Source of the DNA: Pithys albifrons albifrons
Taxonomy: Eukaryota > Chordata > Aves > Passeriformes > Thamnophilidae
NCBI RefSeq assembly: GCF_047495875.1
Contig: NC_092475.1
Location: 14,792,001 to 14,856,000, forward strand
Direction of reading: 5' to 3'
DNA: 64,000 nucleotides
This document shows positions 46,805-57,680 of this stretch, in pieces. The translations under genes and the position numbers were made by a program. The notes beneath the pieces are model-generated. The model made no database searches and was not told the origin of the DNA. It worked only from the letters and a program-made list of their open reading frames with translations. The stretch's first letter is position 1, and each line of letters opens with the position of its first letter.

Positions 46805-47675
46805 CTGATCCCCAAAACTCTCAGCAAGTTTGTGGATACAGTTGATTTCAGTAGAGGGAAGGGATGGGGCATCCGGAGGGACCTGGGCAGGCAGGGCAGG
46901 AGGAGTGATCTCATGTGAACATGATGCAGTGCAACCAGGCCAGGTGCAAGGTCCTGTACCTGGGTCGGGGCAGCCCCCAGCACCAGCACAGGCTGGAGAC
47001 TGGATGGGTTTAGAGCAGCCCTAGGGAGAAGGACTTGGGGGTCCTGGTGGGTGACAAATTGATGTGACTCGAGCATATGTGCTGGCACCCAGAAACCAGC
47101 CATGTCCTGTGCTCATCCCACAGTGTGGGCAGCAGGTGACTAGGGAATTCTCCCCCTCTGCTCTGCTCAGGTGAGACCCCATCTGCAGAGCTGCCTCCAG
47201 CCCTGGGGACCCTGAAACAAGAAGGATATGGAGCCACTGGAGCAAGTCCAGAGGAGGCCACAAAGATGCTCCAAGGGCTGGAGTCCCTCTGCTCTGGAGC
47301 CAGGCTGGGAGAGCTGGGGGTGTTCAGCCTAGAGAAGAGAAGGCTCCAGAGAGACCTGAGAGCCCCTTCCAGTGCCTAAAGGGGCTCCAAGAGAGATGGA
47401 GAGGGATTCTGGAGAAAGGCCTGGAGTGACAGGACAAGGGAGAATCGCTTCCCATTGATAGAGGCCAGGGATAGATGGGATATTGTGAAGGAATTCTTCC
47501 CTGTTTGGGTGGGCAGGCCCTGGCACTGGTTGCCCAGAGAAGCTGTGGCTGCCCCATCCCTGGAAGTGTTCAAGGCCAGGATGGGGCTTGGAGCAACCTG
47601 GTCTAGTGGAACAGGGCATTGGAACAGGATGATCCTTAAGGTCATTTCCAACCCAAACCATTCTGAGTCAACAAT
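46805..47675 (+). mobile_element. CR1 LINE 3' region, sense on +, in TP53INP2 intron 1
   Basis: An extended + strand copy with CCTGTACCTGGGTCGGGGC, GAGAAGGACTTGGGGGTCCT, GTGAGACCCCATCTGCAGAG, AGAGAAGGCTCCAGAGAGAC, CCCATCCCTGGAAGTGTTCA and the tail CATTTCCAACCCAAACCATT. It is antisense to TP53INP2. Confidence 0.9.
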
Positions 47676-50600
47676 CTCCCAGCCACCCTAGAAGGGAGTG
47701 GCTTCTGGCCAGTGTAATCAATGCATCATCCTTGAGCTGCTCCAGACCCTCTTTGCAAGCTACCAAGAACATCAGCTCATCAATTCATCATGGAGCACTG
47801 GGGGTGACCTCCTCAGCCCTTCGCAAGGCAAAAGACTTCTTGGCTGGCTGCTACCCAGATGGCAAGATGGCCTTATGCCATCTCAGTCTCTGCAGGTTCC
47901 ATCAAGCACTTCACTGGCTGGGTCAATCCACAGCCATCAGCAGATCTGGCTCTGAAGTTTGTCCAGGTATTTGGAAAGCCTCTGCTTTCCCTGTGGCAAA
48001 TGTTTGCCTCACCTACACCATGGGAACTGAGGCTGACAGCCCCCCAGGAACCGCAGCGCAGGAGGGACCCAAATTTGTCCCTGCAAGGAATTTAAGTCAC
48101 TGCTGTGCCTTGTCACCAGGCACAGGTGGTGCCCACAGAAAGAGTTTGGACCAGGAAGTGGCTCCTCTGACTGGGGAGGGTGTGTCCCAGGTGTCCCTGC
48201 CTTGGGACACAATGGGACTGCTCATCCTCAGGGCTGAGCTACCCCAGAAACCACACAGCCAACTCCTGTCCCCTGCTAGATCCAGGGCCACCACCACAGG
48301 ACAGCTGCCATCCTTCCCAGGCTTCCACAAGCCCCCTTACTTGGCATGTCAACTCCATCCTAGCCACTGCCAGCACTGGGGATGGCCCACTGGTGACAGT
48401 CACTTGGGGACAAATGAGTTTCTAAATGAATATTTATCAGAATCCTTCCAAAAATCCAACGGCCTTTTACAATGAGCCAGAAGGTATTAAATATTACAAG
48501 TTTAAGTAGGAGTAAGGAAACCACAATGCATCAAGTTATTTTTCCCCTTCAGAAACCTCAACACAATAATTAGTTTTCTGAGTCATCATTGCTGCAAATA
48601 ACCCCAGGAGCTAAGAATAGGCAAGAGGATTGGCAGTAAGGCCCTGGGATGCACCAGGAGCTCACCAGGGTGGGAGCTGCAGCCTCGCAGGACTGGCAGC
48701 TCTTAAAAGTCACAGTCTGCAAGAACAACAGCAACTCCCCTAGGAAATGGCAACAGGCTCCCTGAAACTTTCCATAAATACTTGGTGACAGGAGGGATGC
48801 TGCTGACAGGCTGCAGGAGCGCTCCTGCCTCGGCAGGGCTAAGAATACTCCACACAGTCATCCCAGCAGGCGGCAGAGGTATAAATCAGGTGCCTTCCTC
48901 CAACCCACTTGGGAAATGGGATTTTCAACTCATTTTACCTAAATTACACAAGTGTTACACAGGCTCACTGTGCTGGATGTACCAAAATCCTAAACCTGGA
49001 ACAGAAACACAGAACAAAGAGGAGGGGGTCCAGAAGCTGGGCAGCTCAGGGGCATCTGCTCATCACCCCAGAAATGATTAGCACATCATCTCTGTGCTGT
49101 CCTCCATCCATCCCTAGCAAGGGAGGGACCAGAGCTGCCAAGAGCCTGCCTGGGACAGTTTGGCAGGGCTGGATTAGTGCATTTGTTCCCACAATAACTG
49201 TGCTATAGCTCTGGCTGATCCCATTGCTTTGCCAGCAGACCCTTTGATGGGGTTCCCCAGGGGGAGCCCAGGGCACAGGGGCAGAGCTGCACCCTGAGCC
49301 TGCTGCCAGTATGGACAAACCAGAGGCTGATTCACAGCCAGAGCCTCTTCTGCAGCAGATCAGGAAAGTGGAGGGGGGAGAAGACAGAGAGCAGTTAGAA
49401 AAATCCCCCAAAAGCTCTTAATCATTAGACCCTTCTTATTAATGGCAGACCAAGACAGCATCTGAAAGGGCTTTCCTAAGCCAGACCAGGACCTCAGTGG
49501 GGACTGGAGTCCCCACATGCTCCTCCAGATCACACTTGAAGGAGGGGAAACCCACAGAACTGGGGGGATATGTTTTTCCTGGAGCTGGTGTCCCCATTCG
49601 CACCAGCTCTAGTGTCACTGCTGCAGGAAGGTCCTTACCCCAAGGACAAAAGTGACCTCATGCTCTTTGATGTCATCACACACAGTCCTGGAAAAACTGT
49701 CAATGTTCAGCAGGATCTGAGCAACCAGGAAATTTTAGATTTGCCACGAGCTGTCCTATGAAATTTTAGAAGGTTCCTCTCTGGGATGCGCCAGGTGAAG
49801 CATCCTGAGGAGCGTGAGTGCCGGGAGGGGAACAGCTCAGCGTTACACCCGCCGGGAATCAGAGCCTGAACTATGTGGCATGTTGGACTTTGACCCACAG
49901 GAGCCCTGAGCTGCCCACCGTACCCCCCAAGACCCCTCATGCCCCCCTGGCAGGGCTCCCTGTGCAGTCAGCACTAAAATCCTCTTAGATACAACTTCAC
50001 CTTGCAGGTTTTTCTGGTCTTGCTACAATCAGGTGCTATCAGTTTATTATCCAGGGGAAAAACTTCCATTATGTTTTTCCCTTTGTGTTCAGACAGATAA
50101 GCACCAGTTTGATGCAACGGTGACAGTGAGCTATAGCAGACAGCTTTTGTCTTTTTTTGGCCTTGTTTGACTTTTTTGGGGGGGGGGAGGAAAAATGAGA
50201 GGAAAGATTTATTTTAGAGCAAAAAAAAAGTAGTTCTTGGCACTTTGTAGACTAAGCCCAGTGGCAAAGAAGGTCCAACCCAGTCCTGCATTGGAGCCCA
50301 ACACCTGTTTCTGGGAGGGTTTCTGGGATGGTTTCCTATCCCAGCACAACCTTGGCCAAATGAGTGACAACACTTGGCACCTGTCCAGTTCAGTCCTCGC
50401 TGGTGCAGCTTCGGCACTGGGTGTTGCTGAGCCCAAGAGAGACACTTTAAACCAGTATTTTCGGATCTCAGGGTGCCACTGCCTTTCCTCAGGTGCTCTG
50501 GGAAGGGCTCCACTGCACTCAAGACATATGCATAAAAGAACTATAAAAGCAACAATGTCCTTTTTAATACATTTCTACAGTTACACTCCACAGAGTCCAA

Positions 50601-51119
50601 GTTTTTCCACAATGAGCTCCCTTGGATAGAAGCAAGAGTAGTTCCCAGGGGCTGCCACGCTCAGTCAAGCTGAGGCAAGAGGCACTAAGTCCAGAGGAAA
50701 GTTGTCCTTTTAGGATTTATGTCATTTTTGAGTTGTCCCAAAGCAGGTGCTCTTAGAGCAGCAATAACAAAAGGAGATGCTACATGTGGTACCTGATGGA
50801 CTCCTGTGCTCAGCATCCTTGGGATGCAGTGGAGCTGCCCCACAGCACAGATCTCAGCCTGGCACTACCAGCACCCTCCTCTGCCATGCACAGCCCTTTC
50901 CCAGACATCACCAATAAACTCAATAAAAATATCAAAGCACATGTCCAAATTGCATTAAAACCAGGGAGATTTACCAAGGAAAGCAAGATCTAAAGATGGA
51001 AGATTCCATAGCACCAAGGATTTGCTGGAAATCAGTTAAATAGATACTACATTTCTATATTATATATTTACATTCTTTATACATATTTATTTTATATAGT
51101 ATATAGGATATTGTGTAGG

Positions 51120-51188
51120 AAGGTTGGGTAGGGGGGCTGGAATGAGATGATCCTTAAGGTCCCTCCCAACTCAAACAATTCTGTATAT
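51120..51188 (+). mobile_element. CR1 extreme 3' end, short
   Basis: About 70 bp: GGCTGGAATGAGATGATCC, TTAAGGTCCCTCCCAACTCA and AACAATTCTGTAT, the usual last bases of a CR1. It is flanked by an AT-rich run and lies about 450 bp inside the predicted TP53INP2 first intron, next to the CpG island. Confidence 0.75.
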
Positions 51189-51426
51189 ATTAGATATTAT
51201 ATTAATAATTACACATGCACATTCGTTTTCTAAAAAGCCTCGTTTTGCAGCCAAACAGCCTCAAAACAACACGGCGGAGATACATCCGTGTTTGCTGCCG
51301 GGAAAAACCCCTGCGGCGTCCGGCGTGGGAAGGACACGGGGCCACCCCCGCGTGCCCCCGCCGGTGACTGTCCCGTGCCCCATCGCCGTCCCCGCGGGGT
51401 CACGGCAGGACACGGGGGGAGCGCTA

Positions 51427-51480
51427 TGACGTCTCAATGTCATATGCAAATACCAACGTCACTGCGGCGCAGCCAATGGG
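51427..51480. promoter_or_regulatory. Second CRE/octamer/CCAAT cluster
   Basis: Within 55 bp: TGACGTCT at 51427, the octamer ATGCAAAT at 51444-51451, AACGTCAC (reverse CRE-like) at 51455, and CCAAT at 51473-51477. It lies about 150-200 bp on the intron side of the predicted first-exon donor. It may be an intronic enhancer or an alternative promoter. Confidence 0.5.
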
Positions 51481-51632
51481 CGCGCGGCACAACCGCGAAT
51501 CTTAATCCGGTGATGAAGACACAAACAACAGCGCGGGGGGGCCCGGCCATGGGGGGCCCGGGACAGCCCCCGCAGGGTCCCCCCTGCCCGCCGAGCCCCC
51601 CCCGCCCAGCGGCCCCGGCCCGCGGGACTCAC

Positions 51633-51950
51633 CAGCCGAGCCGCTGCCGGGTGCGGGGCGGGAGGCGCTGAGGTAGTGCCGGGTCGGTGCCGGTGCCGGG
51701 CGGGGTCGGGGTTGGTGCCGGTGCCGGGCGGGGTCGGTGCTGGTGCCGGTGCCGGTGCCGGGCGGGGTCGGGGTCGGTGCCGATGTCGATGTCGGTGTCG
51801 GTGTCGGTGCCGGTGTCGGTGTCGGTGTCGGTGTCGGGTCGGTGCCGGTGCCAGGCAGTGGCGGTGCCGATCGGTGTCGGTGCCGGTGCGGACCCCGCGG
51901 TTGTGTCGCGCACCCGCCGCTCCCCCGCACAAATCGGGACCTTCCGACAG
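51633..51950 (-). other. TP53INP2: TP53INP2 noncoding first exon (candidate)
   Basis: A consensus donor on the - strand, GGCTCGGCTG|GTGAGTCC, lies at 51633/51632 inside a CpG island, just downstream of a promoter-like cluster. The 5' edge is a guess placed below the CRE. If correct, much of the exon or core promoter is the GGTGTC minisatellite. No transcript evidence is available. Confidence 0.5.
51690..51890. repeat. GGTGTC/GGTGCC hexamer minisatellite
   Basis: A 200-bp block built of GGTGCC, GGTGTC and GGGCGGGGTC units. The purest part is a run of GGTGTC at about 51,789-51,838. It lies inside the CpG island, between the predicted TP53INP2 first-exon donor and the CRE. Long open frames here on both strands are produced by the repeat. 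Confidence 0.9.
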
Positions 51951-52045
51951 CTGATCGTGACGTCACAAAGCGGCCCCGCCCGCCCGCGCCCGCAGCCAAT
52001 GGGAGGGCACGGCCGGAGGGCGGGGTCGGGGCGGGGCTCGGCCCG
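51950..52045 (-). promoter_or_regulatory. CpG-island promoter with palindromic CRE, CCAAT and GC boxes (probably TP53INP2)
   Basis: A perfect TGACGTCA is at 51958-51965, GCCCCGCCC at about 51973, CCAAT at 51996-52000, and GGGCGGGG-type boxes at 52020-52040. Spacing of CRE and CCAAT is typical of CREB/NF-Y promoters. No TATA box is seen. Such a promoter could also fire towards the + strand. Confidence 0.6.
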
Positions 52046-54400
52046 GGGAGCGAGCGAGGGGTCCCGGACAGGGGGTCCCGGGCAGGGGGATCCCAGACCC
52101 CTCCGTACCCCTCCGTGCCACGGGGCCGAGCGTGCGACAGAGCCCGCGGGAAGGGGCGCGGAGGGGCTGGGGACCCCCAGGGGTGGGGGAAGAGGAGAAG
52201 GGCTGGGACCGCCCCCGGGGCTGCGGAGGGACGCGGGGGGCTCCGGCACCGGAACGCAACGGGAGAGCAGGGAGGGAGGACATGGACGAAAAATAAGAGC
52301 TGAAGCCATAGAGGCCCCGATAGCGCCCAGCTCCGCCCTGAGGCCGCGGGTGGCGGCAGGAAGGGTGCGGGGGATGCGCTGGTCCCTGCCGAAGGGAGGG
52401 GACGGAGCCTCCAGGCTGGCCAGGCACCCGCTCCCTTCTCCCTGCTGCACGGCGGGACCTCATCCAAAGAGAAACTTTGGCGAGACACAAAGAGGAGACT
52501 GAGGGTGAGTGAGGGGCTGATACCCCTGGATGGGGCTGACAGTCACTACCCCACCTGCGAGAAGAGCGAGGGTTCCCGGGGACGTGCGGGCCGGCCCCGG
52601 GAGCGTTCCAAGGGGTCACAGCACCCCAGGATGCTCGGCAGCACCAGGGTTGCCTTTGTCCTCAGCACAGGCTGACCATGAAACTAAGACTGGGTTTGAC
52701 ACTGTGCCAGATTTGTCACACGGCAGGAAATTGTCTGTATAAAGACAGAACATTTTTTGAAACAGTCATTAATGGAGCAGTTTGAGTGTCTGAGTCATGC
52801 ATGGAACAGTTAGGACTCATCTGGCATCACAGGTGAGAATTCCCCATCGCAAATTCACATGAGGCAGAATTTAATTGGGTCTTATTCAGCCCGAGGTCAC
52901 AAATTAAATAACATTTAGTCTTCTGTAATTGAAGCATCATTCAGAAGACTGTAAACCATTTCTGGGGGAGAGCTGCCACCCCACAGAGCTCCTACCCCGC
53001 CCTGCCTGGAGGAGAGCAGAAGCTCATGAAACTCGAAACAGTTCTAAGCAGAAAATTTGGGATGTCCACAGAGGGCACTTTGAGTTGGCCACGGCAGTGT
53101 CAGTTAATGCCACAGGGAGCTGGAGGTGCCCAGCACTGCTGGGCATAGAGGGGGAGGATCTGCAGGAGGCACCCAGAAGTTACAGCATAACCACACTTGA
53201 CCCCCAGCCTGGTCCCCTGCCTGAAGCCAACAGCTCCTGCTGCCCATGGGGGTTATTTTGCTGCTTTCACTAGGCCTGGTTTCATACAGGGATTACAACA
53301 TGGCTCCTGCTGGTTGCAGCAGTAGTGCAGAAATTAACCTTTAATCCCACTGCTGCAGAGGAGTGGATATAAATAAATGCAGCAGAATGAGTCTTGCTAG
53401 GGTGAAACATGTCCCAGGGTGAATGGCCCCATTTGTGTTGGCTTATGCCCTAAAGGGATGGTTCAATGGGATGACCCTCTCTCCCGTTCCATTGGGATGG
53501 GAAGTGCTTCAGCCTCTGCTGAACCCTGCCCTGGTCTTTTACTGCAAAAAGCTCCCTCCCAGGGCAGCATGCAGCCCGGTGATTTATTGCTGGGGGAAGG
53601 TGCTGCACACATGATAAAGCAGAGGAGTGAGCTTCTCCACAGCCTGGGACCATCAGCAGAGGTTGCTGGGCCCAGCTGGGGTCTGCCCTTGGGAGACTCC
53701 TGAGCTGGGTGACAGCTGTGCTCTGAGGCAGTGGGAAATGACTTTCATCTTGCCAGTGCAGGGCACAGTGGGCAGGAAGCTGTGGTGGCCCAGCCTTCAC
53801 GTGCCTGCGAGCCTGCGGTGACCTGGCTGCCACACTGAGCCAGGGTCCACGTCACCCAACCTTCTGGCCGGTCAGCAAGGAGAGCCTGTGGGTGTTGGAG
53901 AGACCCTCTCCTCAGTCCCCAGAGACAGCTGACACTGAGTAAGGGAAAGGAAACCAGAGTGACTTCTCTATGGCATCCTGGGGTAGGGTGCAGGGACATA
54001 GGACATGACCTGGCTTTGACTCCCGAATGGCCCTGGCCATCAGGCTGCTTGGAAAGCCTTGCTGTGGTGAGTTGAGCTGCAAGGCCTGAGGTGGCCGAGC
54101 CTGGAGAGGGCGAGCAGGCAGCTGACTGCACCTCACCTGCCCGCAGGTAATGGGCGCTTAGCTGGAGCCTTGGTGTGTCACAGAGTGACCCTACCCCAGC
54201 AGGTGCCTTTGACTCTGCTGCTCAGGCACATGACTGGCAGCACTCTGTGAATTTGGGTGATTGTTGAAAGTAAGAAAGTGATCACATTGGCTTCTGCTTC
54301 ACCCAGGAGGTGTTGGAAAGCAGGCAAGGTGCAGTACCAGCATGGAACACACATGCTTCATTTCATCCAACAAGTGGCATGCAAAGCAGTCAGGGCACTC

Positions 54401-54465
54401 ATTATGGAATGGTTTGGGTTGGAAGGAACCTTAAAGATCATCTACTCCAATCCCCATTTACCTCT
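54401..54465 (-). mobile_element. CR1 extreme 3' end, antisense, short
   Basis: About 65 bp reading ATGGAATGGTTTGGGTTGGA, AGGAACCTTAAAGATCATC and CAATCCCC, the reverse complement of a CR1 tail. It is followed by an A-run at 54,472. Confidence 0.75.
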
Positions 54466-57400
54466 CTTTATTAAAAAAAAATATGCTGGGTCCAGCCACC
54501 CAAAACTTCTAAAAAATAAGAGATCAGGAAATAATAGTATGACTGGATCTTTGCAAAGTCCTCTAAGAACATGTTTCCAGCATTTGGGATTGACTGAGAA
54601 GGGGATCCCAGGACATCCCTCCAGCCCCAGCTGCCTGCTCTGCTTTCCCTGTAGGTCCCCAGGGTGACCTTGCTGCACCCTGAGCAGATGCTGCTCCTGG
54701 CATCCTTGACCTGAGTTTTCCCCAGGCCCAGGGAGCTCTGCCCCAGCCATTCCTGCTGGTGATGCTGGAGTCATGAGGTAGCTGCTGAGTACCACTAAGA
54801 GGCATTTCCCAGCTGTGGCCCTGTATGTCCTGGGGCTATGGGTCAGCAGTTCTCAGGGCTCCCAGGTGCCTGCAGGCCACATGTGAGCCACAGGGCTTGC
54901 AGCCACACTGTGAGCTGTGTGCTTGTTATCTGGGGCCGGGAAGAGCAGTTCTTGGAGAAGTACATGTGCAGTGTATAGAGACAGTCCTTAAACACACACT
55001 CTGTGATAAACGGCAGAGAACAGGGAAACGAAGGAGCAGAAGATGCTCATTCTTATTCCCTGTCCCAGCCACCCCCATCCCACTGCAAGGCCTTGTGGCA
55101 TGCACTCCAGGGCCCAGGGATGTGCCCAGAAACCCTGACCTCAGCTCAGCCCCAGTGAAGTGGAATGGGAGGTGCCACCAATCACCCACACCTCCACTTC
55201 AGATCCTCAGACAGCTGTTTTCGTCCTGTTTGTTCCTTGGGATGATTTGCCTGGGAGCTCCTGCCTGAGGTTGTTTTGCTGTGTCCTAGATCAAGAAAAA
55301 GCAACACAAGCTGCTTCACATCATTAAAAATCCTCATTCCTCTCCTTGGGAGCAGCTCTGACCCCTTGAGTGGTGACACTGGGTACAGGACACGTGCATC
55401 TTACTTAAACTGGGAAAAACTACCAGACCCTCAGTGGAGTCTTGCTGAGTTTTGGTGGCAAGAGGAAGGTCCATCAGGCACAGGTCCATCATGGCCTCTC
55501 CCCCACTGCCTTGCCCCTCCAGAGATGCTCAAGACCCAGTTGGCTCAAGTGGGCTCCATCCCAGGTCCAACGGACTCCACAGAACTGTCTCTTCACTTCT
55601 CCTCTCTGCTGGCATAAAAGGGATGCTGGCAGGGAGATATAACCATGTCCAGCCAGATCTGCACCCAGGTGAACAGTTCAGTTCAGTCCCTGCAGGAGCC
55701 AGGGCTGCGTGGACATGGCGTGGCTCGGGTGATGGGTAAATTGGGGTTATTACCACCTTTGGTCACTTGCTGCCTGGTGGCCAGGACCCCGGTGCTCTCA
55801 GCACCAGGATTTGCAGCCTCCTCCTGCCAGCATTGGCTCCCAGCCCCCCAGTGGACATGGATCTACACACCTACAGCACTCCTGGGAAAAGCTGTGAGGC
55901 CCCTTGGGCTCTGTGAGGAGCCAGGCACTCGGGGAACCTGTGATTATTTCAAGTCTGGGGACAGTTCCTCCCTTGGGGACACCTGTTAGACGGGGACAGG
56001 GATGTGCTCTGCAGTGGGCAGAAGCTGGTCTGTTCTGCAGGGGCTGGACAAAAGCTAGTAGCTTGAGTGAGGCGTAGAGGGGATGGATGATGGTCACTGA
56101 TCACACCTATGGGGAAACCACAGCCCTCCACCCCATGAAAACCCCTTGTGCTACCCACAGATGCCCACAGCCTGCACAGCACCAAAGGGTGTGGTGCAGA
56201 GACAGGGACATGACTGCCCAGTTGCTCTGTCCTGGGAGTGGGCAGCAGGCAGGATTCACGCTGCACTTTCATCACCGAGGAACTGCTCATCACCTGAGAT
56301 GGGGATGGTCCATCACATGAAGAGCCTGGGATTTGCTGGAGGTTCTGAGTGTGGCTTTCCAGCAGTGAAGGAGCATGAAGGAGTTTACCTAGAGCAAATA
56401 ACTGAGAGCACTCAGGAATGACCACAGCCAGGGGGTGACCTCACTGGAAAGAAATCTGGGTGTTATATTTACACTTCTCTGACAAAAAGACCTATTTCCC
56501 AAAGATGAACATGGGACAGAGGTTTTGCATTTGTTGCATAAAAAATGGATTTGCTTCTATATTTAGTATTTGGGTCACCAGCAGCTTTCTGCCACGAGAA
56601 ACCAAAACATCCTTGGAAAACAGGGCTGCAAACAGGCTTTGGGCCAGGCAGCAGTGTCTGGTTGGGAAGGCTGCCCAGAGAGGCAGACATGGGGCAGTGA
56701 TCAGGGGAGAGGTTGGCCACCTGCCACAGCAGCGCCCGGCGGGGCGGGGTGTTCCTCCCGGCTGGGGACACTGCTGAGCCCCCTGCCACTGGCAGCCCCG
56801 TGACCCCAGCCCAGCTCTGACTCAGAGCACCCTGCACTGACACCTCCTTGTTTTCCACAAGTTCCTCATTTGGCTTGGGGACAGAAGGAAATAGCAGCTG
56901 GTGAGATGAGTCCAGTAATTTGACCTAAGGCGATTTTGGGGTGTATGTCTCAGCATGGAGTAACCTTGCCAGCCTGGGTGCAGCAGCCAGGGCTGCTGCC
57001 TGTGCAGCGAGAGGATGGTGTGGGACTGGGCAAGGCAGCACCCTGTTACCCCCTGCCACTGCCACCCCCCAGGCATCTCCACAGAGCCCGGCAGTGGGAG
57101 CAGACAGCTGTCACAGGAAGGAAGAGCGAAGGTCTGCACTCTCCCTGCCCGGACTGCAGATGGAGGGAGTGGGGAATGCACCTGCTGCCCCATTAGCAGG
57201 CAACAGCCACAGAACATCTCATCCTAAGCAGTAGCTCGTGATGGGTTCCCTCGAATGTGACTGATGCCCAGCTTCCACCTTCAACACCATGCTGAGAGAA
57301 GGAGCCTGTCCACTCTGCTGCCCTGTGCCCCTCCACTGCCAGAAAGTGGCTGGTCCTTCCTGCTCACTGATCTGGGCAGTCTTCACACCCCACAGGGTCT

Positions 57401-57489
57401 CACACAGGCTGTGTCCCTGGGTCCCAGCAGCAGCAGTTACTTCCCAGGGTCCCCCAGTCGAACCCCAAAAGTGCTCATGCCACAAGCCA

Positions 57490-57680
57490 AAGGGGTGGTG
57501 TGTGCTTCATAGAGGTAGGATGTCCTCCATAGTGGCAGGGTGTTCTCCATAGGGGTGGGATGTGCTCCACAGGAGTGGGGTGTGCTCCATAGTGTGGTGT
57601 GCTCTCCATGGGGAAAGTGTTCTACATGGGACAGTTGTTCTGCACAGAAAGGAGTGTGAGCTCTATAGAGTGAGTGTGCC
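57490..57680. repeat. Degenerate 20-bp minisatellite
   Basis: About eight or nine copies of a 19-21-bp unit of the form CATAGGGGTGGGATGTGCTC. The clearest run of equal-length units is about 57,509-57,590; spacing drifts later. It lies in the right-hand intergenic region. Confidence 0.8.

Larger units (their letters stand above)
42759..51632 (-). other. TP53INP2: TP53INP2 predicted first intron
   Basis: About 8.9 kb containing CR1 copies at 43,120 and 46,805 in opposite orientation, a short CR1 tail at 51,120, a G-run at 50,166-50,177 and an AT-rich stretch at 51,040-51,110. No coding exon recognised. Confidence 0.6.
51240..52460. other. CpG island
   Basis: Dense CpG and GC content over about 1.2 kb, sharply bounded by AT-rich sequence at 51,040-51,240 and ordinary sequence after 52,500. 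It contains the CRE clusters, the minisatellite and the candidate first exon. Confidence 0.8.

Noticed and set aside
51502..52488. Long open frames of 188-328 residues on both strands in the CpG island
   Set aside because: Arg/Pro/Gly/Val-Gly repeats produced by GC-rich hexamers. They overlap promoter motifs, exist in several frames at once, and match no protein.
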